In this document: positions 1-6,679 of the stretch, one piece after another
Layout of the letters: the number at the start of each line of letters is the position of its first letter
Numbering within the stretch: position 1 is the stretch's first letter
NCBI GenBank assembly: GCA_947455385.1
Contig: CANGNR010000023.1
Coordinates: forward strand, 1-13,770
DNA from: Microbacteriaceae bacterium
Lineage (GTDB): Bacteria; Actinomycetota; Actinomycetes; Actinomycetales; Microbacteriaceae
Direction of reading: 5' to 3'
DNA: 13,770 nucleotides
Notes under the pieces: model-generated
What the model was told of the DNA's origin: nothing
What the model saw: the letters and a program-made list of their open reading frames with translations, nothing else
The model's database searches: none
Program-made: the position numbers and the translations under genes

Positions 1-290
1 ACCAGGCCATCGGCACGCGCGGGCGCTCTCTAGTTGACGGCGTGGAGTTCGTGAAGATGCACGGCGAGGAGGTGCCGGTTCGCGCTCGCATCGAGCAGAT
101 TCCTTCTTTTTCCGTGCATGCAGACTCCGATGAGCTGCTAGCTTGGCTTGGCTCGGCATCCGAGGCTCCTGGCCAGGTCTTCGTCGTTCACGGCGAGGCC
201 GGCGCAGCCGATGTGCTCAGCGGTCGCATCAAGCAGCAGCTCGGCTGGCGCAGCCATGCCCCTCACGACGGCGAGGTCTGCGCGCTCTAG
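1..290 (+). CDS. Beta-CASP metallo-beta-lactamase RNA-processing exonuclease, C-terminal part
   Basis: This is the 3' end of a gene that begins upstream of the window. The open frame runs from codon position 3 to TAG at 288-290. It reads QAIGTRGRSL near the left edge, then a long stretch ending IPSFSVHADSDEL, then QVFVVHGE. These match the C-terminal half of the beta-CASP metallo-beta-lactamase family (COG1236, YSH1/CPSF-like): the QAxGTRG segment, the histidine of SVHAD (a late zinc-site motif) and the RMMBL strand with VHGE. Members are RNA or DNA nucleases using two zinc ions. The zinc-binding HxHxDH motif of the N-terminal half is not in the window, so activity cannot be judged. The gene meets the Nudix gene tail to tail with a 7-base gap and no clear terminator between them. 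The exact substrate is unknown. Confidence 0.85.
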   Translation, partial: QAIGTRGRSLVDGVEFVKMHGEEVPVRARIEQIPSFSVHADSDELLAWLGSASEAPGQVFVVHGEAGAADVLSGRIKQQLGWRSHAPHDGEVCAL

Positions 291-297
291 TCGGCGC

Positions 298-699
298 TCA
301 GCCTTGCGGCCAGTTCGCTCGAAGTTTGGCTACCGCTGGTAGGTCGGGCGCTGCCCATTGCACGTCGCCGATGTTCTCGAAGCTCAACCACTCGATCGCG
401 TCGTGATCGCTGCTGGTGGTCGGCCACTCGTTCGCCGCTGAGACCAGGTAGCAGGCCAGTCTGATTTCGGTCTCGCCCACAGCGGTGACGCTGTCATCCA
501 CGAGTTCGCCGACCTCGATGGCGACGCCGAGTTCTTCTTCGATTTCTCGGGCCAGCGCGGCGCGGGCATCTTCGCCGATCTCGACCTTGCCACCCGGAAA
601 CTCCCACAAGCCCGCGGCCGCCTTGTGCGCGGCTCGTCGAGCGGCCATGATCTTTCCATCGCGAACGAAAATCGCGGCTACGACGTGTATCTGATTCAT
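298..699 (-). CDS. Nudix (MutT-type) nucleoside triphosphate pyrophosphohydrolase
   Basis: A complete 133-residue Nudix protein. The full Nudix box G-x5-E-x7-RE-U-x-EE-x-GU is present at residues 37-59 (GG KVEIGE ... REIEEELGV), preceded by GLWEFPGG, which is typical of MutT and of CTP pyrophosphohydrolases. Such enzymes hydrolyse oxidised or excess nucleoside triphosphates (for example 8-oxo-dGTP) to the monophosphate, using magnesium bound by the box glutamates, in the cytoplasm. The ATG at 699 is supported by an AGGAG ribosome site six bases upstream on the minus strand, unlike the divergent hisS start. The gene lies 47 bases from hisS, head to head, and converges on the preceding nuclease gene. 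MutT versus NudG-type substrate preference cannot be decided from sequence alone. Confidence 0.9.
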   Translation of the reverse strand: MNQIHVVAAIFVRDGKIMAARRAAHKAAAGLWEFPGGKVEIGEDARAALAREIEEELGVAIEVGELVDDSVTAVGETEIRLACYLVSAANEWPTTSSDHDAIEWLSFENIGDVQWAAPDLPAVAKLRANWPQG

Positions 700-734
700 G
701 GGTCTCCTGAGCCAAGGTTATTGGGCGCGTGTGC

Positions 735-740
735 CACAAT
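735..740 (+). promoter_or_regulatory. -10 box of hisS, leaderless arrangement
   Basis: CACAAT sits exactly six bases before the hisS ATG. That spacing would start the transcript at the A of the start codon. No Shine-Dalgarno sequence is visible in the 20 bases upstream, which fits a leaderless mRNA. No convincing -35 box was found. Confidence 0.45.
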
Positions 741-746
741 TGACCA

Positions 747-2000
747 ATGGCCCAAGACGTGTTTCCTCCTCGCGGTATGCGCGACTTTTTGCCTCTCGAA
801 AAGCGCAAGCGCGACCAGGTTCTCGGGGCTATCCGAGGCACCTACATGGCCCACGGATACCAAGAAATTGAAACGCCGGCCCTCGAAGATCTCGCCCGAC
901 TGACCTCTGGCCAAGGCGGCGACAACGAGAAGCTCGCTTATCGCGTGATGAAGCGCGGTGCCGAACTGGATGCGGCCCTCGAGGCAGTTGCCGGGGGAGC
1001 AGACGTGAACGAACTCGCCGACCTCGGCCTGCGCTTCGACCTAACCGTGCCGCTTACTCGCTACTACGCGACCAACCGCGCCAAGCTGCCTGCCGTCTTT
1101 AAGGCGATTCAGGCCGGGCCGGTTTGGCGTGCCGAGCGCCCGCAAAAGGGTCGCTACCGCCAATTCGTGCAGTGCGACATCGACATCATCGGCGACTCGT
1201 CGGCCCTCGCCGAGATCGACCTCCTCGTCTCTTCGCTAGACGCTTTGACCACGCTCGGTCTCGACGATGCGGTCATCCGCGTTAATCACCGACAGCTGCT
1301 CGCTGAGCTTCTCGACTCTTTCGGCGTTGCCGAGGCAGATCGCTCGTCGGCCATGATCATCATCGACAAACTAGACAAAATCGCCTCGGATGGCGTGACG
1401 CGCGAAATGACCGAGCGCTTCGGCGACGTCGTTGGCGCAAAGGTTTCGGCCTGGCTGGCGAGCGGCGCTGCGACATCGGGCGATGTGCCCGCGATTCTTG
1501 CACCAATCTTCGCGGCAGTTGAGTCGCGCTTCGCCGGCCGCCTGCGTTTCGACGCAACCCTGGTGCGCGGCATGGGCTACTACACGGGCCCGATCTTTGA
1601 GATCGAGCACCCGGCATCTGGCTCTTCGATTGGTGGCGGCGGTCGCTATGACGGAATGGTCGGGCGTTGGCTCGGCCAGGATGTGCCCGCGGTCGGTATC
1701 TCGATCGGCTTCGAGCGCGTCATCGACCTCGTGGGTGACCTGGGTCTCTTCGGTGCGCCGAACCTGCTGGTCTTGGTGCTCGAGAACGACTCGCCGGCCA
1801 CGCTGGCCAACGCAATCGCCCGCCAGGCCGAACTGCACGAACACGGATACTCGGTGCGCTTCGAGAACCGCCCCAAAAAGCTCAACAACCTGCTCGATAG
1901 CCTCGCCGAAAACGGCTTCGTGCACTTTGCGACGGTCAGCGAAGAATCGGTGACTTTCGAGAGCCTAAACATCCGCGCCATCGGTGCTTCGCTAAACTAG
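747..2000 (+). CDS. hisS: Histidyl-tRNA synthetase
   Basis: A class II aminoacyl-tRNA synthetase of 417 residues that charges tRNA-His with histidine in the cytoplasm. Visible in order: N-terminal PPRGMRDFLP; motif 1 around residues 37-47 (GYQEIETPALE); RFDLT at 96-100; motif 2 at 128-140 (RAERPQKGRYRQF); the histidine-specific loop LVRGMGYYTG at 272-281; GGGGRYD at about 297-302; motif 3 at 316-325 (VGISIGFERV); and a short anticodon-binding domain from about residue 338 to the end. The intact RGMGYY and GGGGRYD motifs argue against the HisZ regulatory paralogue. The ATG at 747 has no ribosome site and probably starts a leaderless message. The gene is divergent from the Nudix gene and 90 bases upstream of eno, with a weak candidate terminator between them. 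Confidence 0.97.
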   Translation: MAQDVFPPRGMRDFLPLEKRKRDQVLGAIRGTYMAHGYQEIETPALEDLARLTSGQGGDNEKLAYRVMKRGAELDAALEAVAGGADVNELADLGLRFDLTVPLTRYYATNRAKLPAVFKAIQAGPVWRAERPQKGRYRQFVQCDIDIIGDSSALAEIDLLVSSLDALTTLGLDDAVIRVNHRQLLAELLDSFGVAEADRSSAMIIIDKLDKIASDGVTREMTERFGDVVGAKVSAWLASGAATSGDVPAILAPIFAAVESRFAGRLRFDATLVRGMGYYTGPIFEIEHPASGSSIGGGGRYDGMVGRWLGQDVPAVGISIGFERVIDLVGDLGLFGAPNLLVLVLENDSPATLANAIARQAELHEHGYSVRFENRPKKLNNLLDSLAENGFVHFATVSEESVTFESLNIRAIGASLN

Positions 2001-2002
2001 AG

Positions 2003-2023
2003 GACGAATACATCGTCGTTTTT
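2003..2023 (+). terminator. Weak candidate terminator after hisS
   Basis: GACGA (2003-2007) can pair with TCGTC (2013-2017) across a five-base loop, followed by G and five T. The stem is only 5 bp. A second weak dyad follows: TGGGC and GCCCA around 2025-2045. Either could separate hisS from eno transcription. Support is modest. Confidence 0.35.
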
Positions 2024-2079
2024 GTGGGCTAAAAAACTCGCCCAAAATCGCCTATCTTGGCGCAAATCACCAAATAACT

Positions 2080-2085
2080 AAGGAG
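2080..2085 (+). promoter_or_regulatory. Ribosome binding site deciding the TTG start of eno
   Basis: AAGGAG lies five bases before TTG at 2091. There is no ATG or GTG near the conserved N-terminus (IEAVGAREILDSRGNPT), so this strong site fixes the rare TTG as the start codon. Confidence 0.8.
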
Positions 2086-2090
2086 ACCCC

Positions 2091-3386
2091 TTGTCGATTA
2101 TCGAAGCCGTAGGCGCTCGCGAAATTCTTGACTCCCGAGGCAACCCAACCGTCGAGGTTGAAGTTCTGCTCGAAGACGGTTCGGTTGGCCGCGCCGCTGT
2201 TCCGTCTGGTGCATCGACCGGCGCCTTCGAGGCCCACGAGAGCCGCGATGGCGACAAGGGCCGCTACCTAGGCAAGGGCGTCAAGAACGCCGTCGCAGCA
2301 GTGCTCGGTCAGGTCGACGACCCTGAGGCCGGCGTTATCGGATTTGACGCACTTGACCAGCGCCTCGTCGACGCGGCCCTCATCGAGCTCGATGGCACCG
2401 CCAACAAGTCGAACCTTGGCGCAAACGCCATCCTCGGTGTCTCGCTCGCAAACGCTCGCGCAGCCGCAGAAGCCACCGGCCAGCAGCTGTTCCGCTACCT
2501 CGGTGGCCCAAACGCATACGTTCTGCCTGTTCCACTGATGAACATCATCAACGGTGGCGCGCACGCTGACACCGGTGTCGACATCCAGGAATTCATGATC
2601 GTGCCTCACGGCGCCGAGAGCTTCAGCGAGGCACTGCGCTGGGGCGTCGAGATCTACCACGCACTCAAGGCCGAACTGCACGCCAAGGGTCTCTCGACGG
2701 GCCTCGGCGACGAGGGTGGTTTCGCACCTGAGCTGCCAACCAACGCAGCCGCACTCGACCTCATCAGCGAGGCAATCGCGAAGGCCGGCTACAAGCTTGG
2801 CTCGCAGATCGCCCTCGCTCTCGACGTCGCCTCGACCGAGTTCTACGACGAGGCAACCGGCAAGTACACCTTTGAGGGCAAAGAGCGCAGCAGCGACGAA
2901 ATGATCGCCTACTACGCAGACCTCGTAGCTCGCTACCCGCTCGTTTCGATCGAAGACCCGCTGGCCGAGGATGACTGGGCCGGTTGGACCAAGATCACCG
3001 CAGACCTGGGCGACAAGGTTCAGCTCGTCGGCGACGACCTCTACGTGACCAACCCATCCCGCCTACAGAAGGGCATCGACCTCAAGGCCGGCAACGCCAT
3101 CCTGGTTAAGGTCAACCAGATCGGAACCCTGACCGAGACCCTGGATGCCGTTTCGCTGGCTCAGCGCTCGGGCATGAAGGCCATCATCTCGCACCGCTCG
3201 GGCGAGACCGAGGACACCTTCATCGCCGACCTCGCGGTTGCCACCAACGCTGGCCAGATCAAGACCGGTGCTCCTGCCCGATCTGAGCGCGTCGCCAAGT
3301 ACAACCAGTTGCTTCGCATCGAAGAGGAGCTGTCGGACGCCGCTGTTTACGCCGGCACCAGCGCTTTTCCTCGCTTCAAGGCCTAG
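2091..3386 (+). CDS. eno: Enolase (phosphopyruvate hydratase)
   Basis: Enolase of 431 residues, the usual bacterial length. It converts 2-phosphoglycerate to phosphoenolpyruvate in glycolysis, and in other bacteria it also binds the RNA degradosome. Visible residues are H158 in the GGAHAD loop, E167, the general acid/base pair E208 and K340, magnesium ligands D245, E288 and D315, the signature KVNQIGTLTE at 340-349, SHRSGE at 367-372 and K391 in QIKTG. The start is TTG, set by a close AAGGAG. The codons are strongly biased towards C-ending forms, as expected for a highly expressed gene. ftsB follows after 18 bases and DUF501 after that, the usual actinobacterial eno-ftsB-DUF501 arrangement. 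The stop codon lies within a perfect 7-bp hairpin. Confidence 0.98.
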   Translation: MSIIEAVGAREILDSRGNPTVEVEVLLEDGSVGRAAVPSGASTGAFEAHESRDGDKGRYLGKGVKNAVAAVLGQVDDPEAGVIGFDALDQRLVDAALIELDGTANKSNLGANAILGVSLANARAAAEATGQQLFRYLGGPNAYVLPVPLMNIINGGAHADTGVDIQEFMIVPHGAESFSEALRWGVEIYHALKAELHAKGLSTGLGDEGGFAPELPTNAAALDLISEAIAKAGYKLGSQIALALDVASTEFYDEATGKYTFEGKERSSDEMIAYYADLVARYPLVSIEDPLAEDDWAGWTKITADLGDKVQLVGDDLYVTNPSRLQKGIDLKAGNAILVKVNQIGTLTETLDAVSLAQRSGMKAIISHRSGETEDTFIADLAVATNAGQIKTGAPARSERVAKYNQLLRIEEELSDAAVYAGTSAFPRFKA

Positions 3387-3396
3387 ACGCTAGGCC
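3380..3396 (+). other. Hairpin containing the eno stop codon
   Basis: GGCCTAG (3380-3386) and CTAGGCC (3390-3396) form a perfect 7-bp stem with an ACG loop. The eno TAG stop is the end of the 5' arm. No T-run follows, so it is not a classic intrinsic terminator. It could be a U-less terminator, an RNA end-protection element or a differential-expression element between eno and ftsB. Confidence 0.5.
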
Positions 3397-3404
3397 CAAC
3401 GAGA

Positions 3405-3914
3405 ATGGCCAAGCGACCCGAGCAAGCTACTCGCAACAAGTTGCGTTCAGAAGAACGCGACTCGCTGCTCAGTAGCATCGGGCGCAATGGCTACCTCGTG
3501 ACGCTGCTGGTAATCATCGTTTTCGGTATCTTCACGCTCGCGCCACAGGTTCAAATGCTCTACCAGCAGCGCCAGCAGATCGCCGACGTTCAGGCCCAGG
3601 TCGACGCGGCCAAGCAGGCGGCGCTCAACATGCAGACCGAGCGCAAGCGTTGGGAAGACCCCGTCTATGTGCGCGCGCAGGCCCGCAACCGCCTCTATTA
3701 CGTGATGCCAGGCGAAGTTTCATACCTTGTCATGGATGCGAACGGCGTGAACCAGTCTGACGTGAGTGGCACCGTTGGCTCGCAGATCACCAAGCGCACA
3801 CACATGGCTGAGGTGAGCAAAGACATCCACACCACCAAGAACAACTGGATGAACAACCTTCTCGAGTCTGTGATTCGGTCGGGCACCGACGAGCCCGTTG
3901 CCAAGAAGAGCTAG
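3405..3914 (+). CDS. ftsB: Septum formation initiator FtsB/DivIC family protein
   Basis: A 169-residue bitopic membrane protein. It has a charged cytoplasmic N-terminus (residues 1-28), one membrane segment at about 30-48 (YLVTLLVIIVFGIFTLAP), a heptad-like region at about 50-85 rich in Q, A and charged residues (coiled coil), and a short globular part containing DPVYVRAQARNRLYYVMPGE, the hallmark of the DivIC/FtsB family. It is expected to join FtsL and FtsQ in the divisome that activates septal peptidoglycan synthesis. The extension after residue 115 is polar and of unknown role. The ATG at 3405 has only a weak GAG upstream and lies 18 bases after eno, so it is probably co-transcribed. DUF501 follows after three bases. 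Confidence 0.9.
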   Translation: MAKRPEQATRNKLRSEERDSLLSSIGRNGYLVTLLVIIVFGIFTLAPQVQMLYQQRQQIADVQAQVDAAKQAALNMQTERKRWEDPVYVRAQARNRLYYVMPGEVSYLVMDANGVNQSDVSGTVGSQITKRTHMAEVSKDIHTTKNNWMNNLLESVIRSGTDEPVAKKS

Positions 3915-3917
3915 TCG

Positions 3918-4418
3918 ATGCCACTGACCCCAGCGTCCGAGGCGGACCTTGCCGAGATGGCGCGTCAGCTAGGTCGGCCAATGCGAAACGTCGTCGGCAT
4001 CGCCTCGCGCTGCGTATGCGGAAACCCGGTTGTAGTTCAGACCGAGCCTCGGCTCGACGACGGCACGCCTTTTCCTACTATGTTTTACCTGACGCATCGC
4101 GCCGCAACGGCCTCGATGTCGCGGCTAGAAGCAGGCCAGCTCATGGTCGAACTTCAGGGCCGACTGGCCGTCGAGCCCGAGCTGGCTGCCTCTTATCAAG
4201 CCGCGCATGAGGCCTACCTTGCCGAGCGCGCAAGGCTCGGCGAGGTCGCCGAAATCGCCGGAATTTCAGCCGGCGGAATGCCGACTCGCGTCAAGTGCCT
4301 GCACGCCCTTGCCGCGCACTCCCTCGCCGCCGGCCCCGGCGTAAATCCGATCGGCGACATCGCCCTCGCGCTTGCAGATTGGTCGCCTCAAGTTTGTGCC
4401 TGCAGCAGCGACTATTGA
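3918..4418 (+). CDS. DUF501 family protein
   Basis: A 166-residue soluble protein of the DUF501 family, found almost only in actinobacteria next to ftsB. Conserved segments are ASRCVCGNPVVV (residues about 29-40), DGTPFPTMFYLTHR (about 49-62), PTRVKCLHALAAHSLAAGPG (about 122-141) and NPIGD. Four to five conserved cysteines (RCVCG, KCLHAL, CACSSDY) and two histidines suggest a metal site, but this is inference and the function is unknown. It begins three bases after the ftsB stop, so translation is probably coupled. In M. tuberculosis the homologue (Rv1025) is followed by an exopolyphosphatase gene. Here the next gene is ndh, 59 bases on with its own promoter. Confidence 0.92.
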   Translation: MPLTPASEADLAEMARQLGRPMRNVVGIASRCVCGNPVVVQTEPRLDDGTPFPTMFYLTHRAATASMSRLEAGQLMVELQGRLAVEPELAASYQAAHEAYLAERARLGEVAEIAGISAGGMPTRVKCLHALAAHSLAAGPGVNPIGDIALALADWSPQVCACSSDY

Positions 4419-4465
4419 GCCCAGAAACCGCACCAGAACGCATCAAACCCCAATCCCTGAGGAAG

Positions 4466-4471
4466 TAAACT
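4466..4471 (+). promoter_or_regulatory. -10 box of ndh, leaderless arrangement
   Basis: TAAACT ends six bases before the ndh ATG at 4478, placing the predicted start point at the start codon. A GAGGAAG motif at about 4459-4465 is too far upstream (12 bases) to be a normal ribosome site and would lie outside the transcript. Confidence 0.5.
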
Positions 4472-4477
4472 AGAGTC

Positions 4478-5824
4478 ATGGCCGAACAAAACACTCTTGC
4501 CCCTACGCCCAAAATTCTTGTTGTCGGAGGCGGCTACGCCGGTTTCTACACCGCTAAGAAGCTTGAGAACTACCTGCTCAAGAATGAGGCCGAGGTCACC
4601 ATCGTTGACCCGCTGCCCTACATGACCTACCAGCCGTTCCTCCCTGAGGTTGTCGCCGGTTCAATTGAGGCTCGCCACGCTGTGGTCTCGCTTCGTCGCC
4701 ACCTCAAGCGCACTAACGTGGTCATCGCCAAGGTCACCAAGATCGACCACGCAAACAAGACCGCGACCATTACCCCAACCGATGGCAAGCCGTACCAGTT
4801 CAAGTACGACCAGATCGTCGTCACCGCCGGTGCCGTTTCGCGTACTTTCCCGATTCCTGGTGTCGCAGATGAGGCCATCGGTCTCAAGACCATCGAAGAG
4901 GCCATCGAGATCCGCAACCGCATCCTCGACAACTTCGACCGCGCCGCCAACCTGCCTGCAGGCCCAGAGCGCGACCGCCTGCTCACCTTCGTTGTCGTCG
5001 GTGGTGGCTTTGCCGGCATCGAGGTTTTCGCCGAGATGCGCTCGCTCGCCTCGTACCTGCTTCGCTACTACCCACAGCTCACTTTCGATGACACCCGCTT
5101 CCACCTCATCGAGGCCATGGGTCGCATCATGCCTGAGGTTTCGCTGCCAACCAGCGAGTGGGTCATTCAGAACCTCGACCGCCGCGGCGCCAAGATCCAC
5201 CTGAATACTCAGCTGCAGTCGGCAGAGGGCGGCAAGATCCAGCTCTCTAGCGGTGAAAGCTTCGAGTCTGACACCATCGTCTGGACCGCCGGCGTCATGG
5301 CCAACCCATTCGTTCGCAACACCGACCTTCCGCTGGATGACCGCGGCCGCATCACGGCCAAGGCAACCCTTCAGGTCGTCAACGGCGAGGATGTCGTCGC
5401 AGACGCCTGGACCGCCGGTGACGTTTCGGCAGTTCCAGACCTCAGCGGTTTCGGCGTCGGTGGCTTCTGCGTGCCAAACGCCCAGCACGCCGTTCGCGAG
5501 GGCAAGCTGCTCGCCAAAAACCTCGTTGCGACGCTGCGCGGCGATGCCCCTGCCGACTACTTCCACAAGCCTCTTGGCGCGGTTGCCGGCCTCGGCATCG
5601 GCCACGGCGTCTACCAGTGGAAGAAGCTCGCGGTTAAGGGCCTCCTCGCTTGGTTCATGCACCGCGGATACCACGGTCTCGCCATCCCAATGTGGGAGCG
5701 CAAGATTCGCGTCTTCGCAGGCTGGTTCTGGAACTGGGCCCTGCGTCGCGACATCGTTGCCATATCGGCAACCAAGAACCCGCGCTTATCGTTCGAGACC
5801 TGGGCATCGCGTCCTAAGGCCTAA
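4478..5824 (+). CDS. ndh: Type II NADH:quinone oxidoreductase
   Basis: A 448-residue single-subunit, non-proton-pumping NADH dehydrogenase. It passes electrons from NADH through FAD to membrane quinone. Two dinucleotide-binding folds are visible: VVGGGYAG at residues 15-22 (FAD) and VVVGGGFAG at 172-180 (NADH). The third FAD contact WTAGD is at 311-315, and the quinone-side motif AQHAVREG is at 335-342. The C-terminal region, with several aromatic-rich amphipathic stretches (residues about 385-430), should anchor it to the inner face of the membrane. The gene has its own leaderless promoter and a strong terminator 17 bases past the stop, so it is monocistronic. Leu437 is encoded by TTA at 5786-5788, a codon almost absent from this window. 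The corresponding UAA tRNA gene lies immediately downstream. Confidence 0.95.
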   Translation: MAEQNTLAPTPKILVVGGGYAGFYTAKKLENYLLKNEAEVTIVDPLPYMTYQPFLPEVVAGSIEARHAVVSLRRHLKRTNVVIAKVTKIDHANKTATITPTDGKPYQFKYDQIVVTAGAVSRTFPIPGVADEAIGLKTIEEAIEIRNRILDNFDRAANLPAGPERDRLLTFVVVGGGFAGIEVFAEMRSLASYLLRYYPQLTFDDTRFHLIEAMGRIMPEVSLPTSEWVIQNLDRRGAKIHLNTQLQSAEGGKIQLSSGESFESDTIVWTAGVMANPFVRNTDLPLDDRGRITAKATLQVVNGEDVVADAWTAGDVSAVPDLSGFGVGGFCVPNAQHAVREGKLLAKNLVATLRGDAPADYFHKPLGAVAGLGIGHGVYQWKKLAVKGLLAWFMHRGYHGLAIPMWERKIRVFAGWFWNWALRRDIVAISATKNPRLSFETWASRPKA

Positions 5825-5840
5825 CTTTTAGCCTTTGAGA

Positions 5841-5875
5841 AGCGCCTGGGTCGAGTTTGACTCAGGCGCTTTTCT
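5841..5875 (+). terminator. Intrinsic terminator of ndh
   Basis: A 12-bp stem, AGCGCCTGGGTC (5841-5852) with GACTCAGGCGCT (5859-5870), contains one G-T pair and a six-base loop. TTTTCTCTT follows. It lies between ndh and the tRNA gene and is a textbook Rho-independent terminator. Confidence 0.93.
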
Positions 5876-5880
5876 CTTAG

Positions 5881-5956
5881 GCCCCCTTAGCCCAATGGCA
5901 GAGGCAGGCGACTTAAAATCGCTACAGTGTGGGTTCGAGTCCCACAGGGGGCACCA
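5881..5956 (+). tRNA. tRNA-Leu (anticodon UAA) with a short, class I variable loop
   Basis: The cloverleaf is complete. The acceptor stem GCCCCCT/AGGGGGC is a perfect 7 bp. The D arm has 3 bp (GCC/GGC) with the G18G19 pair in AATGGCAGA. The anticodon stem GGCGA/TCGCT has a seven-base loop CTTAAAA, giving anticodon UAA at 5914-5916, which reads UUA and by wobble UUG. The T stem GTGGG/CCCAC has loop TTCGAGT. Discriminator A73 and an encoded CCA (5954-5956) follow. A73 is the leucine discriminator base. The variable region is only ACAGT (5 bases), whereas bacterial tRNA-Leu normally carries a long variable arm, so this is a class I body with a leucine anticodon. No promoter was identified with confidence; the terminator of ndh ends only a few bases upstream. 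Confidence 0.93.
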
Positions 5957-6040
5957 TGGTTCAAGCGTTCGCTCAGGGCTGTCTGTGGCTTGCCTGAAGT
6001 TGCCAATCAAACTGTCTGAGTGAGCCTTAGCATTAACCAA

Positions 6041-6093
6041 GGATGACCCGCCACGGCGGGTGGGCAGACGCCAAGTGGGCGTCGCCGGCATCC
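6041..6093 (+). ncRNA. Candidate three-helix structured RNA in the lemA leader
   Basis: Three helices can form together. P1 is GGATG (6041-6045) with CATCC (6089-6093). P2 is ACCCGC (6046-6051) with GCGGGT (6056-6061) and a CACG loop. P3 is GGC-A-GACGCC (6063-6072, one bulged A) with GGCGTCGCC (6078-6086) and loop AAGTG. Only one unpaired base joins P2 to P3 and two join P3 to P1, a compact three-way junction. The GAGGAG ribosome site of lemA starts at 6094, directly after P1. A cis-regulatory RNA is inferred. No known riboswitch class was recognised, and GC-rich sequence can fold by chance. Confidence 0.4.
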
Positions 6094-6107
6094 GAGGAGT
6101 AATCGCT

Positions 6108-6677
6108 ATGGACATGACACTTTGGGTCATCGTTGGCCTTGCAGTGATCGGTTTTCTAATCGTCTGGGCTACCTACAACTCGTTGGTTCGTTTGAACGAG
6201 CGCGTAAACGAAGCCTGGAGCGACATCACGGTTCAGCTCAAGCGTCGAGCCGACCTGATTCCTAACCTCATTGAGACCGTCAAGGGATACGCCACCCACG
6301 AAAAGCAGGTCTTCGAAAACGTCACCGCTGCACGTGCCGCCACCGTTTCCGGCGCTGCTCTGAGCAGCCCAAAGGCCGCCGCAAAAGCTGAAGGCGACCT
6401 GCAGGCGACCATGAAGTCACTGTTTGCAGTTGCTGAGGCATACCCAACCCTGCAGGCAAACCAGAACTTCTTGGCCCTGCAGTCTGAGCTCACCAGCACC
6501 GAAGACAAGGTAATGGCGGCTCGCCGTTTCTACAACGCGGGCGTGCAAGAGCTAAACATCAAGATCAAGCAGTTTCCGAACACCCTGTTTGTGCGGGGGC
6601 TCGGATTCAAAGAGCGCGAGTTCTTTGAGGTCGCAGACATCGCCGCGATTCAAGAGCCACCGCAGGTGAAGTTCTAA
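6108..6677 (+). CDS. lemA: LemA family membrane protein
   Basis: LemA proteins carry one N-terminal membrane segment and a large helical domain. This 189-residue protein shows the membrane segment at about residues 4-22 (TLWVIVGLAVIGFLIVWAT), then the conserved family core with NSLVRLNERVNEAWSDI, QLKRRADLIPNLIETVKGY and the region around YPTLQANQNFLALQSEL. The start was taken at ATG 6108 because GAGGAG (6094-6099) lies eight bases upstream. A GTG at 6060 in the same frame would add residues unlike the family and would lie inside the leader hairpins. The function is not firmly known. LemA genes very often pair with an M48 protease, as here, and the two stops and starts are two bases apart. It probably helps or localises the HtpX-like protease in envelope quality control. 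Confidence 0.93.
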   Translation: MDMTLWVIVGLAVIGFLIVWATYNSLVRLNERVNEAWSDITVQLKRRADLIPNLIETVKGYATHEKQVFENVTAARAATVSGAALSSPKAAAKAEGDLQATMKSLFAVAEAYPTLQANQNFLALQSELTSTEDKVMAARRFYNAGVQELNIKIKQFPNTLFVRGLGFKEREFFEVADIAAIQEPPQVKF

Positions 6678-6679
6678 GC

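Noticed and set aside
747..2000. HisZ (regulatory subunit of HisG) instead of HisS
   Set aside because: All catalytic motifs of HisRS, including RGMGYYTG and GGGGRYD, and the anticodon domain are present.
4661..5674. Long open frame (337 codons) antisense to ndh
   Set aside because: It mirrors the codon bias of ndh, has no ribosome site or family resemblance, and ndh is unmistakable in the other strand.
5881..5956. tRNA as an ochre suppressor reading UAA stop codons
   Set aside because: The seven-base loop CTTAAAA is fixed by the flanking 5-bp stem, so the anticodon is UAA (reads UUA), not UUA.
6046..6083. Guanidine-II (mini-ykkC) riboswitch, because of two tandem hairpins and an ACGG string
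   Set aside because: That class needs ACGR tetraloops on both hairpins. Here the first loop is CACG when the stem is fully paired and the second is AAGTG.
6060..6107. GTG at 6060 as an alternative lemA start
   Set aside because: It lies inside the leader hairpins with no ribosome site. ATG 6108 has GAGGAG at good spacing and gives the normal LemA N-terminus.
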